DNA of 37,675 nt from Bacteroidota bacterium (GTDB lineage: Bacteria; Bacteroidota; Bacteroidia; UBA7662). Shown here in pieces: positions 27,595-34,958 of the stretch. A program made the translations under genes and the position numbers. Location of the stretch: contig VGFN01000004.1 in assembly GCA_016868875.1 (NCBI GenBank), positions 1 through 37,675 of the forward strand, written 5' to 3'. The notes beneath the pieces were generated by a model. That model searched no databases. It saw nothing but the letters and a program-made list of their open reading frames with translations, and was not told where the DNA came from. The stretch's first letter is position 1. The number at the start of each line of letters is the position of its first letter.

Positions 27595-28554
27595 ATGAAT
27601 AACCTATCGGAATTTGACCTCAAAAGGCTTCGCTCGGTTCGGAAAACCGCTATCCTGAAGGGTTTTGGTTATATTCAATACAGGTTCCTTTCTGCCAAAT
27701 TTCAGACTGGAGCGTCTCGGTTCACATCTCCACGGTACGCATGGTTTTTTGTCCCTCAAGCGGATCCAAAGTATCCTGGTGCCAAAGTTTATAGTCTTTC
27801 AATGACCATGAACTTTGCCCTGCAGGAGGTGCTATCTACCCAAAGGCCTGTTTATTTGGAAGGTTGGGGCTTATTAACATACACAAGGGGTTCGATAGAG
27901 CTTACTCCAGATTCAGGCCCACTTTCACAGGATCACCCCCATGCTGGATGGCCTGAAATTAAACTTACGGCACCAAGTCGGAATATCCAAGCTGTTAAGG
28001 GCCGTGTACGGTTTGCCCCCCAGACCTTTTACCATAAATCACTCCAATTGGTCGGAGCATTCACATTCTTGATCCTTTTGTTGGGTATGAGATTTGGGTT
28101 AACGGTTGATGGAACGGATGATGCTGTGGCCTCGAAGTGGTCCCTGGCGGGGTTACCATCGGCTTTGCCTGTGATCAAGTCGTCTTATACGCCATCGATT
28201 TTATCCCCCGCTTTGCGAGCTGGCCTTAATACGGGTAAAGGGATTGGAATTTCGCCATTGGAGCGGGGGGAGGATGCTGACGCCGAGAAACAATTACCCA
28301 TGAATTTGGTAGTATTGGGGTTGTATTCCAACGAAGACTTGGCAATTCAAAATAGCTTACATTATAAGCAAAACGGGTATGAAACCATGGTTTTCGTCCG
28401 CAGGGTCTTTGGAGGGCGTGAGCTCTTTGCTATTGGAATTCCGTATAGAGGATTTGAGCCCTTGGTTTATCTCAAAGAAATTCAGAACAAACTATTACCT
28501 TACGCCTGGCTTCTGGAAAATGAAGCCATCTCCTCAGCGGTTGCTACGCCTTAA
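27595..28554 (+). CDS. HU-CCDC81-like / TM / SPOR-like protein
   Basis: The track starts inside the upstream gene; the ATG at 27595 (MNNLSEFDLKRLR) gives 319 residues. The N-terminal about 110 residues resemble the paired HU-CCDC81 domains of Bacteroidetes: TAILKGFGYIQYRF matches the 'P/K-G-F-G-x-F' turn of the first, and VLSTQRPVYLEGWGLL...GSIELTP matches the second. A TM helix follows at about 151-171. The C-terminal about 75 residues (from MNLVVLGLYSNEDLA to LLPYAWLLE) fit a SPOR domain, which binds denuded peptidoglycan glycans. The protein should therefore sit in the inner membrane with a cytoplasmic head and a peptidoglycan-binding tail, as in cell-division or envelope-linking proteins. 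The match is by pattern only and the SPOR core is divergent. Confidence 0.6.
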   Translation: MNNLSEFDLKRLRSVRKTAILKGFGYIQYRFLSAKFQTGASRFTSPRYAWFFVPQADPKYPGAKVYSLSMTMNFALQEVLSTQRPVYLEGWGLLTYTRGSIELTPDSGPLSQDHPHAGWPEIKLTAPSRNIQAVKGRVRFAPQTFYHKSLQLVGAFTFLILLLGMRFGLTVDGTDDAVASKWSLAGLPSALPVIKSSYTPSILSPALRAGLNTGKGIGISPLERGEDADAEKQLPMNLVVLGLYSNEDLAIQNSLHYKQNGYETMVFVRRVFGGRELFAIGIPYRGFEPLVYLKEIQNKLLPYAWLLENEAISSAVATP

Positions 28555-28557
28555 AGC

Positions 28558-30720
28558 ATGGGATTCCAAAATCCTTCGGCCTTGTGGGGATTGGCCCTGT
28601 TGGCCGTGCCTTTATATATTCATTTTTTTGGATTTAGGTTACGTCGCAAGGCCTATTTCACAAGGCTAGATTGGTTGTTGCAACAACAAATACCTGTACA
28701 ACAACGAGAACGCTTGTTTCGATATTTGTTGCTGGCTACCAGAATTTTAGCTGTTTTGATGCTGATAGCGGCTTTGGCAGGGCCTACGTCCTTGCCCTCG
28801 TCCCTGGATTCCCTCCATGGCGCTGGATCTCGTTGCATGATTTACGTGGATAACAGCCGGGGTATGGCCATGGAAGGAAGTGGAGGGCCCTTGCTCGAGC
28901 AGGCCAAATCATCGGCCCGTCGTTTGATTCAAAATGCCAAGGCCGATACTCGCTTTGTGTTGATTTCCAACCAAAGCCGACCGTTGCACGGGGGTTGGCT
29001 TCATAAGGATAGAGCCTTGGACCTCTTGGATCAAATTCAGGTAAGCAATCAAAACAAGAGCCTCTCGTCAGTGGCCTTGCAAATGGATCGAAGATTGGAG
29101 CAGGAAGGTTTAGGGTTCGAGAAGGAAGTTTCCCTTTGGCTTTTTTCGGATTTCAAGAAAGGATCTATGGAGGGTAGCTATTGGCGTACGCGTTCCAAAC
29201 GGCTGGCCAATAACAGTTCCAATACTCCGCTGAATCTTGTTCCATGCCGCCCTTTGACGGCCTTCAATGCGGCTGTGGATTCGGCATGGTTGATGGAGCC
29301 GTTTTTTAGGCCTGGCATCCGTAACCGCATGGTTGTTCGAACCCGCACCTACGGGGAATGGCCGCAAGGATTGAATATTTCACTGGAATTGCTTATGGCC
29401 GGGCAGCGTAAGTCGCTGGCCACCTTGCAGGGGCCGGAATCTGCGAATTCCGCCTCATCCCTGCGTTTGGACACCCTGGATTTTACGGTTCCCAAGGATG
29501 CAATGGGTTTGGTGGAGCTGCTGATCAATGACCCGTATTTTGCCTACGATAATCGATATTTTTTCTCCAATGTTGTCCAAAACTCTGTTACAGTTTTGCA
29601 TGGATCCGGCGCTGGGCACAATTCTTTTCTTCGTTCGGTATGGGCCACCGATACCTTGTTTGAAGTCCAATATAGCCGTCATCAGGATTGGGCCAGGATC
29701 AATTTGGACTCCTTCTCTTTGGTCTTGTTGGAAATTTCGGAACCATTGCAAGCAGGGCATACCGCTGCCCTCGCCAATTGGGTACGTGATGGTGGCGGCC
29801 ATTTGTTCCTTATTCCTGTGGATGAAGAATCCGTCGAATCGCTAAACAAGTTGGCCCAAGTTTTTGGACCTAGCCTCAAGGCTGCTCCATGGCGAAAAGC
29901 CAAAGTGCGAATGGCCAACTTAGATCTTGGAAATGACTTTTTGGGAACAGTTCTCGCTCGCAAACCTGAGGCTGCAGCGATGCCTACGGTAGAAGGTTAT
30001 TTTCCATGGCAGGTGCAAGCCGGGGATGAGGTTTTGCTAAAGCTGGAGAGTGGTGAAGCAATTTTGAAGCGCATGGCTTTCGGGCAGGGCATGGTTTATG
30101 CGATGGCGGTCCCTGCGGAACAGCGTTTTACGGAATGGGTTCGTCATGATTTGTTTTTGCCGGTTTTCTACCGAACCGCATTAGGCTCTGTTCGTTCCGC
30201 AAATCTGACCGGATCCTTGGGTGGCCAGGCCTCCTGGTCCTTACCCCTGCTGGCAACAGATGCGGGTTCCTTGGATTGGATGCTGCAAGCCAAGGATTTG
30301 GATGAAATGGGCAAGGCCGCTCAAACCAACGGAACGGCAAGTTTAGAGGAAAGCGATGAAGAGGCCCAGGCCACCATCCGTCCCGAGGTTAGGGTTGTGA
30401 ACGGTAGAGCATGGATACGCTTATACGATACCGAGGTTCAACCCGGGTTCTATGCCCTTATTCGCCAAGCAGGTGAGCCAACGAATACCTTTTTGGCCAT
30501 CAATTTGGATCCCAAAGAGTCGGATATTGTACCGATGAGCGATAAAGAACTTCTGGCAATCGATCCAAATTTTAGGCTCTCCTTGGGCAATAGGCCAGAT
30601 CTTCAACAGGGGCTTCAACAGGGTTTCCTTGCCGGAGATGGTTTGATGAGGTTGTTCTTGGTGGCTTGCTTGGTATTTTTGGGCTTGGAAGCGGTGTTGC
30701 TATGGCAACGCAAAGCATGA
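28558..30720 (+). CDS. BatA-domain inner-membrane protein with degenerate vWA domain
   Basis: A 720-residue membrane protein. The N-terminus is the BatA/aerotolerance-regulator domain: NPSALWGLALLAVPLYIHFFGF, a basic loop, then a second TM helix at about 55-75. A vWA-like domain follows with MIYVDNSRGMAM at about 94-105. The MIDAS motif DxSxS appears as D98-N-S100-R-G102, so the second Ser is missing. Further on, LANWVRDGGGHLFLIP resembles a class-I glutamine-amidotransferase-like fold segment found in these proteins. A C-terminal TM helix (about 695-716) ends in a basic tail. It starts 3 nt after the SPOR-like gene and overlaps the dihydroorotase-like gene by 4 nt (ATGA). Role unknown; probably envelope assembly or stress. 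Confidence 0.8.
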   Translation: MGFQNPSALWGLALLAVPLYIHFFGFRLRRKAYFTRLDWLLQQQIPVQQRERLFRYLLLATRILAVLMLIAALAGPTSLPSSLDSLHGAGSRCMIYVDNSRGMAMEGSGGPLLEQAKSSARRLIQNAKADTRFVLISNQSRPLHGGWLHKDRALDLLDQIQVSNQNKSLSSVALQMDRRLEQEGLGFEKEVSLWLFSDFKKGSMEGSYWRTRSKRLANNSSNTPLNLVPCRPLTAFNAAVDSAWLMEPFFRPGIRNRMVVRTRTYGEWPQGLNISLELLMAGQRKSLATLQGPESANSASSLRLDTLDFTVPKDAMGLVELLINDPYFAYDNRYFFSNVVQNSVTVLHGSGAGHNSFLRSVWATDTLFEVQYSRHQDWARINLDSFSLVLLEISEPLQAGHTAALANWVRDGGGHLFLIPVDEESVESLNKLAQVFGPSLKAAPWRKAKVRMANLDLGNDFLGTVLARKPEAAAMPTVEGYFPWQVQAGDEVLLKLESGEAILKRMAFGQGMVYAMAVPAEQRFTEWVRHDLFLPVFYRTALGSVRSANLTGSLGGQASWSLPLLATDAGSLDWMLQAKDLDEMGKAAQTNGTASLEESDEEAQATIRPEVRVVNGRAWIRLYDTEVQPGFYALIRQAGEPTNTFLAINLDPKESDIVPMSDKELLAIDPNFRLSLGNRPDLQQGLQQGFLAGDGLMRLFLVACLVFLGLEAVLLWQRKA

Positions 30721-32114
30721 AAATTCTCCTTCGCAAAGCCAAACTACACGGCAATATGCCGAAAAGCCTGAGTAAAGCCCGGGCGGGTTCAGCTTCGTTG
30801 GATTTTTTGATCGAGGATGGGGAATTGACCAAGGCTGGGCCTGACCTCAAGGTCCGAGGAGCAGTGGAAGTGGTCTCCAATAATTTGCATTTATCCCGAG
30901 GATTTACGGACTTGTACGCTCATTTCGGCACTCCGGGCTACGAAAACCGTGAAACCCTGCATTCGGGTTCCATGGCCGCGGTGGCAGGTGGCTTTACCAG
31001 GGTCCTGCTACAGCCGGATACTTTGCCCGTTTTGCAGACCGGTGGTGAAATTGCTTCTTTGAGGGCCGCCTCGGCTGGTTTACCGGTAGAAATTCAAATC
31101 GCCGCCGCACTGACCGAAGACCTGAACGGACAGGAGCTCACCGACATGATGGACCTCAAAGTGCACGGGGCTGCAGCCTTTTCCAATGCCAATGCTGCTA
31201 TAGAATCCGCGCATTCAATGTTGCGAATTCTTCAATACGGTTCGATGACCGGTCTGCCCCTGATGTGTGTGCCGTATGACAAGGGAATAAGCCAGGGTGG
31301 CCAAATGCACGAATCAGCTCTTTCCTTGCAATGGGGACTGCGTGGTATTCCTGCGGTTGCGGAAACTTTACGCTTGGACCGGGATTTGGCCTTATTGGAT
31401 TACCTTGGACAAGAGAAAGCCCGTTTGCCCGTACATATTCATTGGTCCAAAATTTCTTGCGTCGGTTCCCTGGATCGCATACGAACCGCTCAAAGCAAGG
31501 GTAGTTCGGTGACTTGCGGTGTTGCGGCTCATCATTTGCTTTCGACAGCGGAGGATTTATCTGGATTCCGTAGCGAGTTCAAAGTCTTCCCCCCGTTGCG
31601 TTCTGAAGAAGACCGCCTTGCCCTGGTTCAAGGAGTCTTAGACGGTACCATAACCAATATTTGTTCGGATCATCAACCGGGGGATTTCGAGTCCAAGGAC
31701 AATGAATTTCCCCATGCCGAATTTGGGCAAGCCGGTATTCAATATGCTTTTGTGGCCGCTTTGGAAGCTGGTTTGGCGTTGCCCGTTCGTTCCAGATCCT
31801 TGTGGGTAAACAGGGTGGTCCAAGCATTCACTCTTGGTCCCGAGCAAGTCCTTGGGATTCGCGAATCTGTCGAGGATGAATGGCAAAACGGCAGGGCCAA
31901 CGGATGGGTCCTCTTTGACCCCACCTTGAACTTGGGGTCTATCAAAGGAACCAAAGCACGAAACTCCGCGCTCACTACGGATCTGGTATCGAATCTTGCC
32001 CACTCTAAAGGTGTTGCCCAAGCGTATCGAAACCGTCGCTTTGCGGCAGGGATTCTTGCCGTTGCGGGCCGGGACGGTTCATGGTTTTCTTCATCCTTGC
32101 AAGGGCTTCGTTGA
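30717..32114 (+). CDS. Dihydroorotase-like amidohydrolase, probably catalytically altered
   Basis: Homologous over its length to class I dihydroorotase, the third step of pyrimidine synthesis. The start is the ATG at 30717 overlapping the BatA stop (465 residues), not the track's 30666. The canonical metal/substrate motif D-x-H-x-H-x-R-E-P-G is here DLYAHFGTPG. The first metal-binding His is Tyr67, and the substrate-binding Arg is Gly71. PNT becomes PDT at about 100-102, and the late TDHAPH motif is SDHQPG. The His pair in AAHHLLST remains. From memory, Bacteroidetes carry a second PyrC-like family with a similar 'D-x-R/Y-x-x-F-G-x-P-G' signature next to BatA, DUF4199 and GT2 genes. It may be a structural partner of aspartate transcarbamoylase or have another role. 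Confidence 0.8.
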   Translation: MKILLRKAKLHGNMPKSLSKARAGSASLDFLIEDGELTKAGPDLKVRGAVEVVSNNLHLSRGFTDLYAHFGTPGYENRETLHSGSMAAVAGGFTRVLLQPDTLPVLQTGGEIASLRAASAGLPVEIQIAAALTEDLNGQELTDMMDLKVHGAAAFSNANAAIESAHSMLRILQYGSMTGLPLMCVPYDKGISQGGQMHESALSLQWGLRGIPAVAETLRLDRDLALLDYLGQEKARLPVHIHWSKISCVGSLDRIRTAQSKGSSVTCGVAAHHLLSTAEDLSGFRSEFKVFPPLRSEEDRLALVQGVLDGTITNICSDHQPGDFESKDNEFPHAEFGQAGIQYAFVAALEAGLALPVRSRSLWVNRVVQAFTLGPEQVLGIRESVEDEWQNGRANGWVLFDPTLNLGSIKGTKARNSALTTDLVSNLAHSKGVAQAYRNRRFAAGILAVAGRDGSWFSSSLQGLR

Positions 32115-32118
32115 TTCT

Positions 32119-32940
32119 ATGAGCCAAGAACTTTCCCCTCGCCAACGTTTGTTGAACGCCTTGGGTGGATTAATGTTAGGGAACCGCCTATCATGGGCCA
32201 AAGCCCAGGGATTACCTTTGAATCTAGCGACTCAGAACGTGGACCTCCAAGGTTGGCATGACCTTCAAGGGGAACTTGTTCCGCTTTTGTTTGGGGAAGG
32301 GGAAGATTCGGGTCCCCAAGCTGCGATAGCCTCCTTGCGTCAATTGGAACAATGGCTAGCAAGAGCTGATCGTAAGGAATTCCTAAGAGGGAGTTCCAAG
32401 GATTTTTTGGTTGATTTGTTGATCCTGCATTCCTTTTCTGGGGAGGATGCAGGGGAGGTGGGGGATGAACAGGCCTGGGATGCTTTTGAGGATGCATGCA
32501 TGGGCAAAGGGACAGATTTGCTTCAAGTCGTGCATTACCTGGACGAATGCCTTGCGGATTCCGTTCATCCTGAAATGGAGGACTTTATTGAATCTTTTGT
32601 GGTAAGCCCTGATCTCGAGGATCAAGATAATTTGCTTGCTTACGAAGAAGTTCTCGAATCAAGGGATTTAGTGGATACCCCTTTGCACGAAATGATACAG
32701 GAGTGCAGGTTACTTGCTGTTGAGTCTGCGGTGGAGCCTATTTTCACAGGCTTGTTTTGTTTTCTGCGCCAGGGTCCCTCGGCGCAAGAGTTACTGGAAA
32801 TCATGTGGAAATTTCCGGACGATTTAAGTGATGTGTTACCGATGCTTTGTTGTGTCCAGGCCTATTTTTACGGCAATGAAGGCTCAGACCACGGGCCATC
32901 GAAGGCTAGTTCCTTAACCATCGCCAGCCTTTGCTCATGA
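32119..32940 (+). CDS. Acidic hypothetical protein
   Basis: Not recognised. The track ORF begins inside the upstream gene; the ATG at 32119 (MSQELSPRQRLL) lies 4 nt after the dihydroorotase-like stop and gives 273 residues. The protein is strongly acidic, especially in the middle (GEDAGEVGDEQAWDAFEDA, VVSPDLEDQDNLLAYEE), predicted largely helical, and has no signal peptide and no clear TM helix. A hydrophobic patch, VEPIFTGLFCFLRQG, lies in the last third. No catalytic motif is visible. The stop overlaps the next gene's ATG (ATGA), so it is probably translated with the DUF4199-type membrane proteins. It could be a cytoplasmic partner of them. Confidence 0.7.
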   Translation: MSQELSPRQRLLNALGGLMLGNRLSWAKAQGLPLNLATQNVDLQGWHDLQGELVPLLFGEGEDSGPQAAIASLRQLEQWLARADRKEFLRGSSKDFLVDLLILHSFSGEDAGEVGDEQAWDAFEDACMGKGTDLLQVVHYLDECLADSVHPEMEDFIESFVVSPDLEDQDNLLAYEEVLESRDLVDTPLHEMIQECRLLAVESAVEPIFTGLFCFLRQGPSAQELLEIMWKFPDDLSDVLPMLCCVQAYFYGNEGSDHGPSKASSLTIASLCS

Positions 32941-33434
32941 TCAAGTTGATTTTGCGCATTGGGTTGCTGAATACCCTTACCGCCACGGTACTATCCGCCC
33001 TTGTTTACAGGTGGACCCCTGTTCATCCCCTGGGTCAGTTTCGACTCTTGCTTGGGGTGGTGACGCTGGCGTGGTTGATTGTTGGGATGAACGCATTGCG
33101 CAAAGAGGTCTTTGCGGGTGTTCTCAAGGTAACCTACGGCCTCCTGTTCAGCGTTGGTGTCGGTTTGGTTTCAGCGATTTCTTTTGGTCTTGTGGCATGG
33201 CTGCTTTGCGCTTGGGTTCCCGGTTTTTGGCAGGCCTACCTCGAGGATCAAGTCAGGAATCTGGAACAAGCCTCAGGGATTCTGAATACCAATTACAGCG
33301 CAGGCACCTTGGACAAATTGCGCAGGGAAATTCAAGCCCAAAGCCCTTTGCCCTTGATGCTGAGGATTAGTTTCTTTCGATTTCTTTGGCACCTTTTGGC
33401 CGGATTATGGGTGGGGATTTATTTTCGTAAATAA
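32937..33434 (+). CDS. DUF4199-like integral membrane protein (first of two)
   Basis: A 165-residue protein starting at the ATG at 32937, within ATGA of the upstream stop; the track's TTG at 32931 is less likely. There are four hydrophobic segments: near the N-terminus, at about 35-50, at about 65-95, and at about 140-162. A hydrophilic loop of about 45 residues rich in Glu, Gln and Asn lies before the last one. This three-plus-one topology matches the DUF4199 family and the next gene, although sequence identity is low. It ends in GLWVGIYFRK. Function unknown. Confidence 0.6.
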   Translation: MIKLILRIGLLNTLTATVLSALVYRWTPVHPLGQFRLLLGVVTLAWLIVGMNALRKEVFAGVLKVTYGLLFSVGVGLVSAISFGLVAWLLCAWVPGFWQAYLEDQVRNLEQASGILNTNYSAGTLDKLRREIQAQSPLPLMLRISFFRFLWHLLAGLWVGIYFRK

Positions 33435-33477
33435 CTCGATTTCTTGACCCCTTGAACATTTAACCATTAAAGAGCCT

Positions 33478-34008
33478 ATGAATCTCCCCGTAATTTTTCG
33501 ATTTGGTGCCTTATTGGGGATGGTCAGCATTGCATCCCTTTTGATGACGTACATGATCGACCTCACATGGATGGTTTCCGGTTGGAATTCTTTGATTTCC
33601 ATTGTGATGGTTTTTGCGGCCATGATCATGGCCTGCTTGGAGGACAGGCGAATTCAGGGTGGACCTTACGATTACGGTAGAGCAGTCGTCACCGCGGCCT
33701 GTACGGGGGTCATTGGATCGTTGATTGGTATCGCCTTTACAGGTTTTTTGTACAATGTTATTGACCCTAATCTGCATTTACAGGTCAAAGAAATAATGAT
33801 GACCAAAATGCAGACCTCTTTGGATTCTTTTGGGATGGACGATGCGGCTGCCGAAAAAGCCCTTGAAGCATTTGAGCAAAGAGATTTCAAACAAAATTTT
33901 CGCGCCTTGGGTACCGCGGCCTTGTTGTCTTTGCTTATGAATTTATTGTTTGGATTGCTTGTTGGGATTTTTGTGCGTCGCAAACCTGATAACCCCTTTG
34001 AGGCATGA
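33478..34008 (+). CDS. DUF4199 family membrane protein (second of two)
   Basis: A 176-residue integral membrane protein that fits DUF4199, a Bacteroidetes-restricted family. It has three N-terminal TM segments separated by a short basic loop with the family-like GGPYDYGRAVVTA. A hydrophilic helical stretch follows (VKEIMMTKMQTSLDSFGMDDAAAEKALEAFEQRDF), then a final TM segment and a basic C-terminus (VRRKPDNPFEA). It overlaps the GT2 gene by 4 nt (ATGA). DUF4199-GT2 neighbours recur in Bacteroidetes, as I recall, which suggests a role beside polyprenyl-phosphate sugar transfer, but the activity is not known. Confidence 0.8.
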   Translation: MNLPVIFRFGALLGMVSIASLLMTYMIDLTWMVSGWNSLISIVMVFAAMIMACLEDRRIQGGPYDYGRAVVTAACTGVIGSLIGIAFTGFLYNVIDPNLHLQVKEIMMTKMQTSLDSFGMDDAAAEKALEAFEQRDFKQNFRALGTAALLSLLMNLLFGLLVGIFVRRKPDNPFEA

Positions 34009-34958
34009 ATATTTCCATTGTAATTCCTTTGCTCAACGAGGCAGAGTCTTTGCCTGAATTAACCGAATGGATTGCTGTGGTGATGAACCGTGAGGGCTAC
34101 TCCTATGAAATTTGGTTTATCGATGATGGAAGCACCGATGAAAGTTGGTCCATCATCGAGAATCTACGGAAGGCCTTTCCCGCAGTCAAGGGCATTCGTT
34201 TTCAACGGAATTACGGGAAGTCGGCGGCCTTGCAAATTGGTTTTGAGCGTGCAAGTGGCGATATCGTCTTCACGATGGATGCCGACTTGCAAGATTCTCC
34301 GGACGAAATTCCCGGTATGTACCGTCGTATGATGGAGGAACATTTGGATTTGCTTTCAGGTTGGAAGAAGAAGCGTTACGATCCTTTGACCAAAACCCTC
34401 CCCACCAAACTATTCAATGCCGCAACGCGTGCAATATCAGGGGTGAAGAATTTGCATGATTTCAATTGCGGGCTCAAGGCCTACCGATTGGAAGTTGTGA
34501 GGAGCATTGAAGTTTATGGGGAGATGCACCGGTATATTCCGGTAATAGCGCGTTGGGCAGGCTTTGGTCGCATCGAAGAACAGGTGGTTCAACATCGTCC
34601 TCGAAAGTACGGTCACACCAAATTCGGTTTGGATCGCTTCGTGAACGGTTTCTTGGATCTCTTGTCAATTTATTTCATGTCCAAGTTTAGCCGGCGACCC
34701 ATGCACTTTTTTGGAACGATGGGATCTTTGGCATTTGGCTTGGGCGCCGGTTCCACCGCTTGGGTGATCGGGCGGAAGTTGCTCCTGATTACCAAGGGTT
34801 TGCCGCACAGGGATGTGACCGAACAGCCTTTGTTTTATTTGTCCTTGACCCTTGCTTTGTTGGGGGCTTTGTTGTTCTGCACCGGCTTTTTGGCAGAATT
34901 GGTTTCCCGCAGCGGGCAAGATCGAAACCGTTATTTGCTCAAAGAAGTTTTGGATTGA
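34005..34958 (+). CDS. GT2 glycosyltransferase, polyprenyl-phosphate (DPM1/GtrB-like) type
   Basis: A 317-residue family 2 glycosyltransferase. It is expected to transfer a sugar from a nucleotide donor to undecaprenyl phosphate at the inner-membrane cytoplasmic face. SIVIPLLNEAESL starts the GT-A fold. WFIDDGSTDES and TMDADLQDSP carry the metal/donor-binding Asp residues. FNCGLKAYR and the RKYGHTKFG loop are typical of DPM1/GtrB-like enzymes. Two C-terminal TM helices (about 236-257 and 270-300) complete the GtrB-like architecture. It begins by ATGA overlap with DUF4199, and its stop overlaps the next gene's probable TTG start (TTGA). Donor sugar not determinable. Confidence 0.92.
   Translation: MNISIVIPLLNEAESLPELTEWIAVVMNREGYSYEIWFIDDGSTDESWSIIENLRKAFPAVKGIRFQRNYGKSAALQIGFERASGDIVFTMDADLQDSPDEIPGMYRRMMEEHLDLLSGWKKKRYDPLTKTLPTKLFNAATRAISGVKNLHDFNCGLKAYRLEVVRSIEVYGEMHRYIPVIARWAGFGRIEEQVVQHRPRKYGHTKFGLDRFVNGFLDLLSIYFMSKFSRRPMHFFGTMGSLAFGLGAGSTAWVIGRKLLLITKGLPHRDVTEQPLFYLSLTLALLGALLFCTGFLAELVSRSGQDRNRYLLKEVLD

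Noticed and set aside
34760-34954. 65-residue N-terminal extension of the GT4 protein
   Set aside because: It lies out of frame within the GT2 gene's C-terminal TM region and precedes the natural GT-B first strand.
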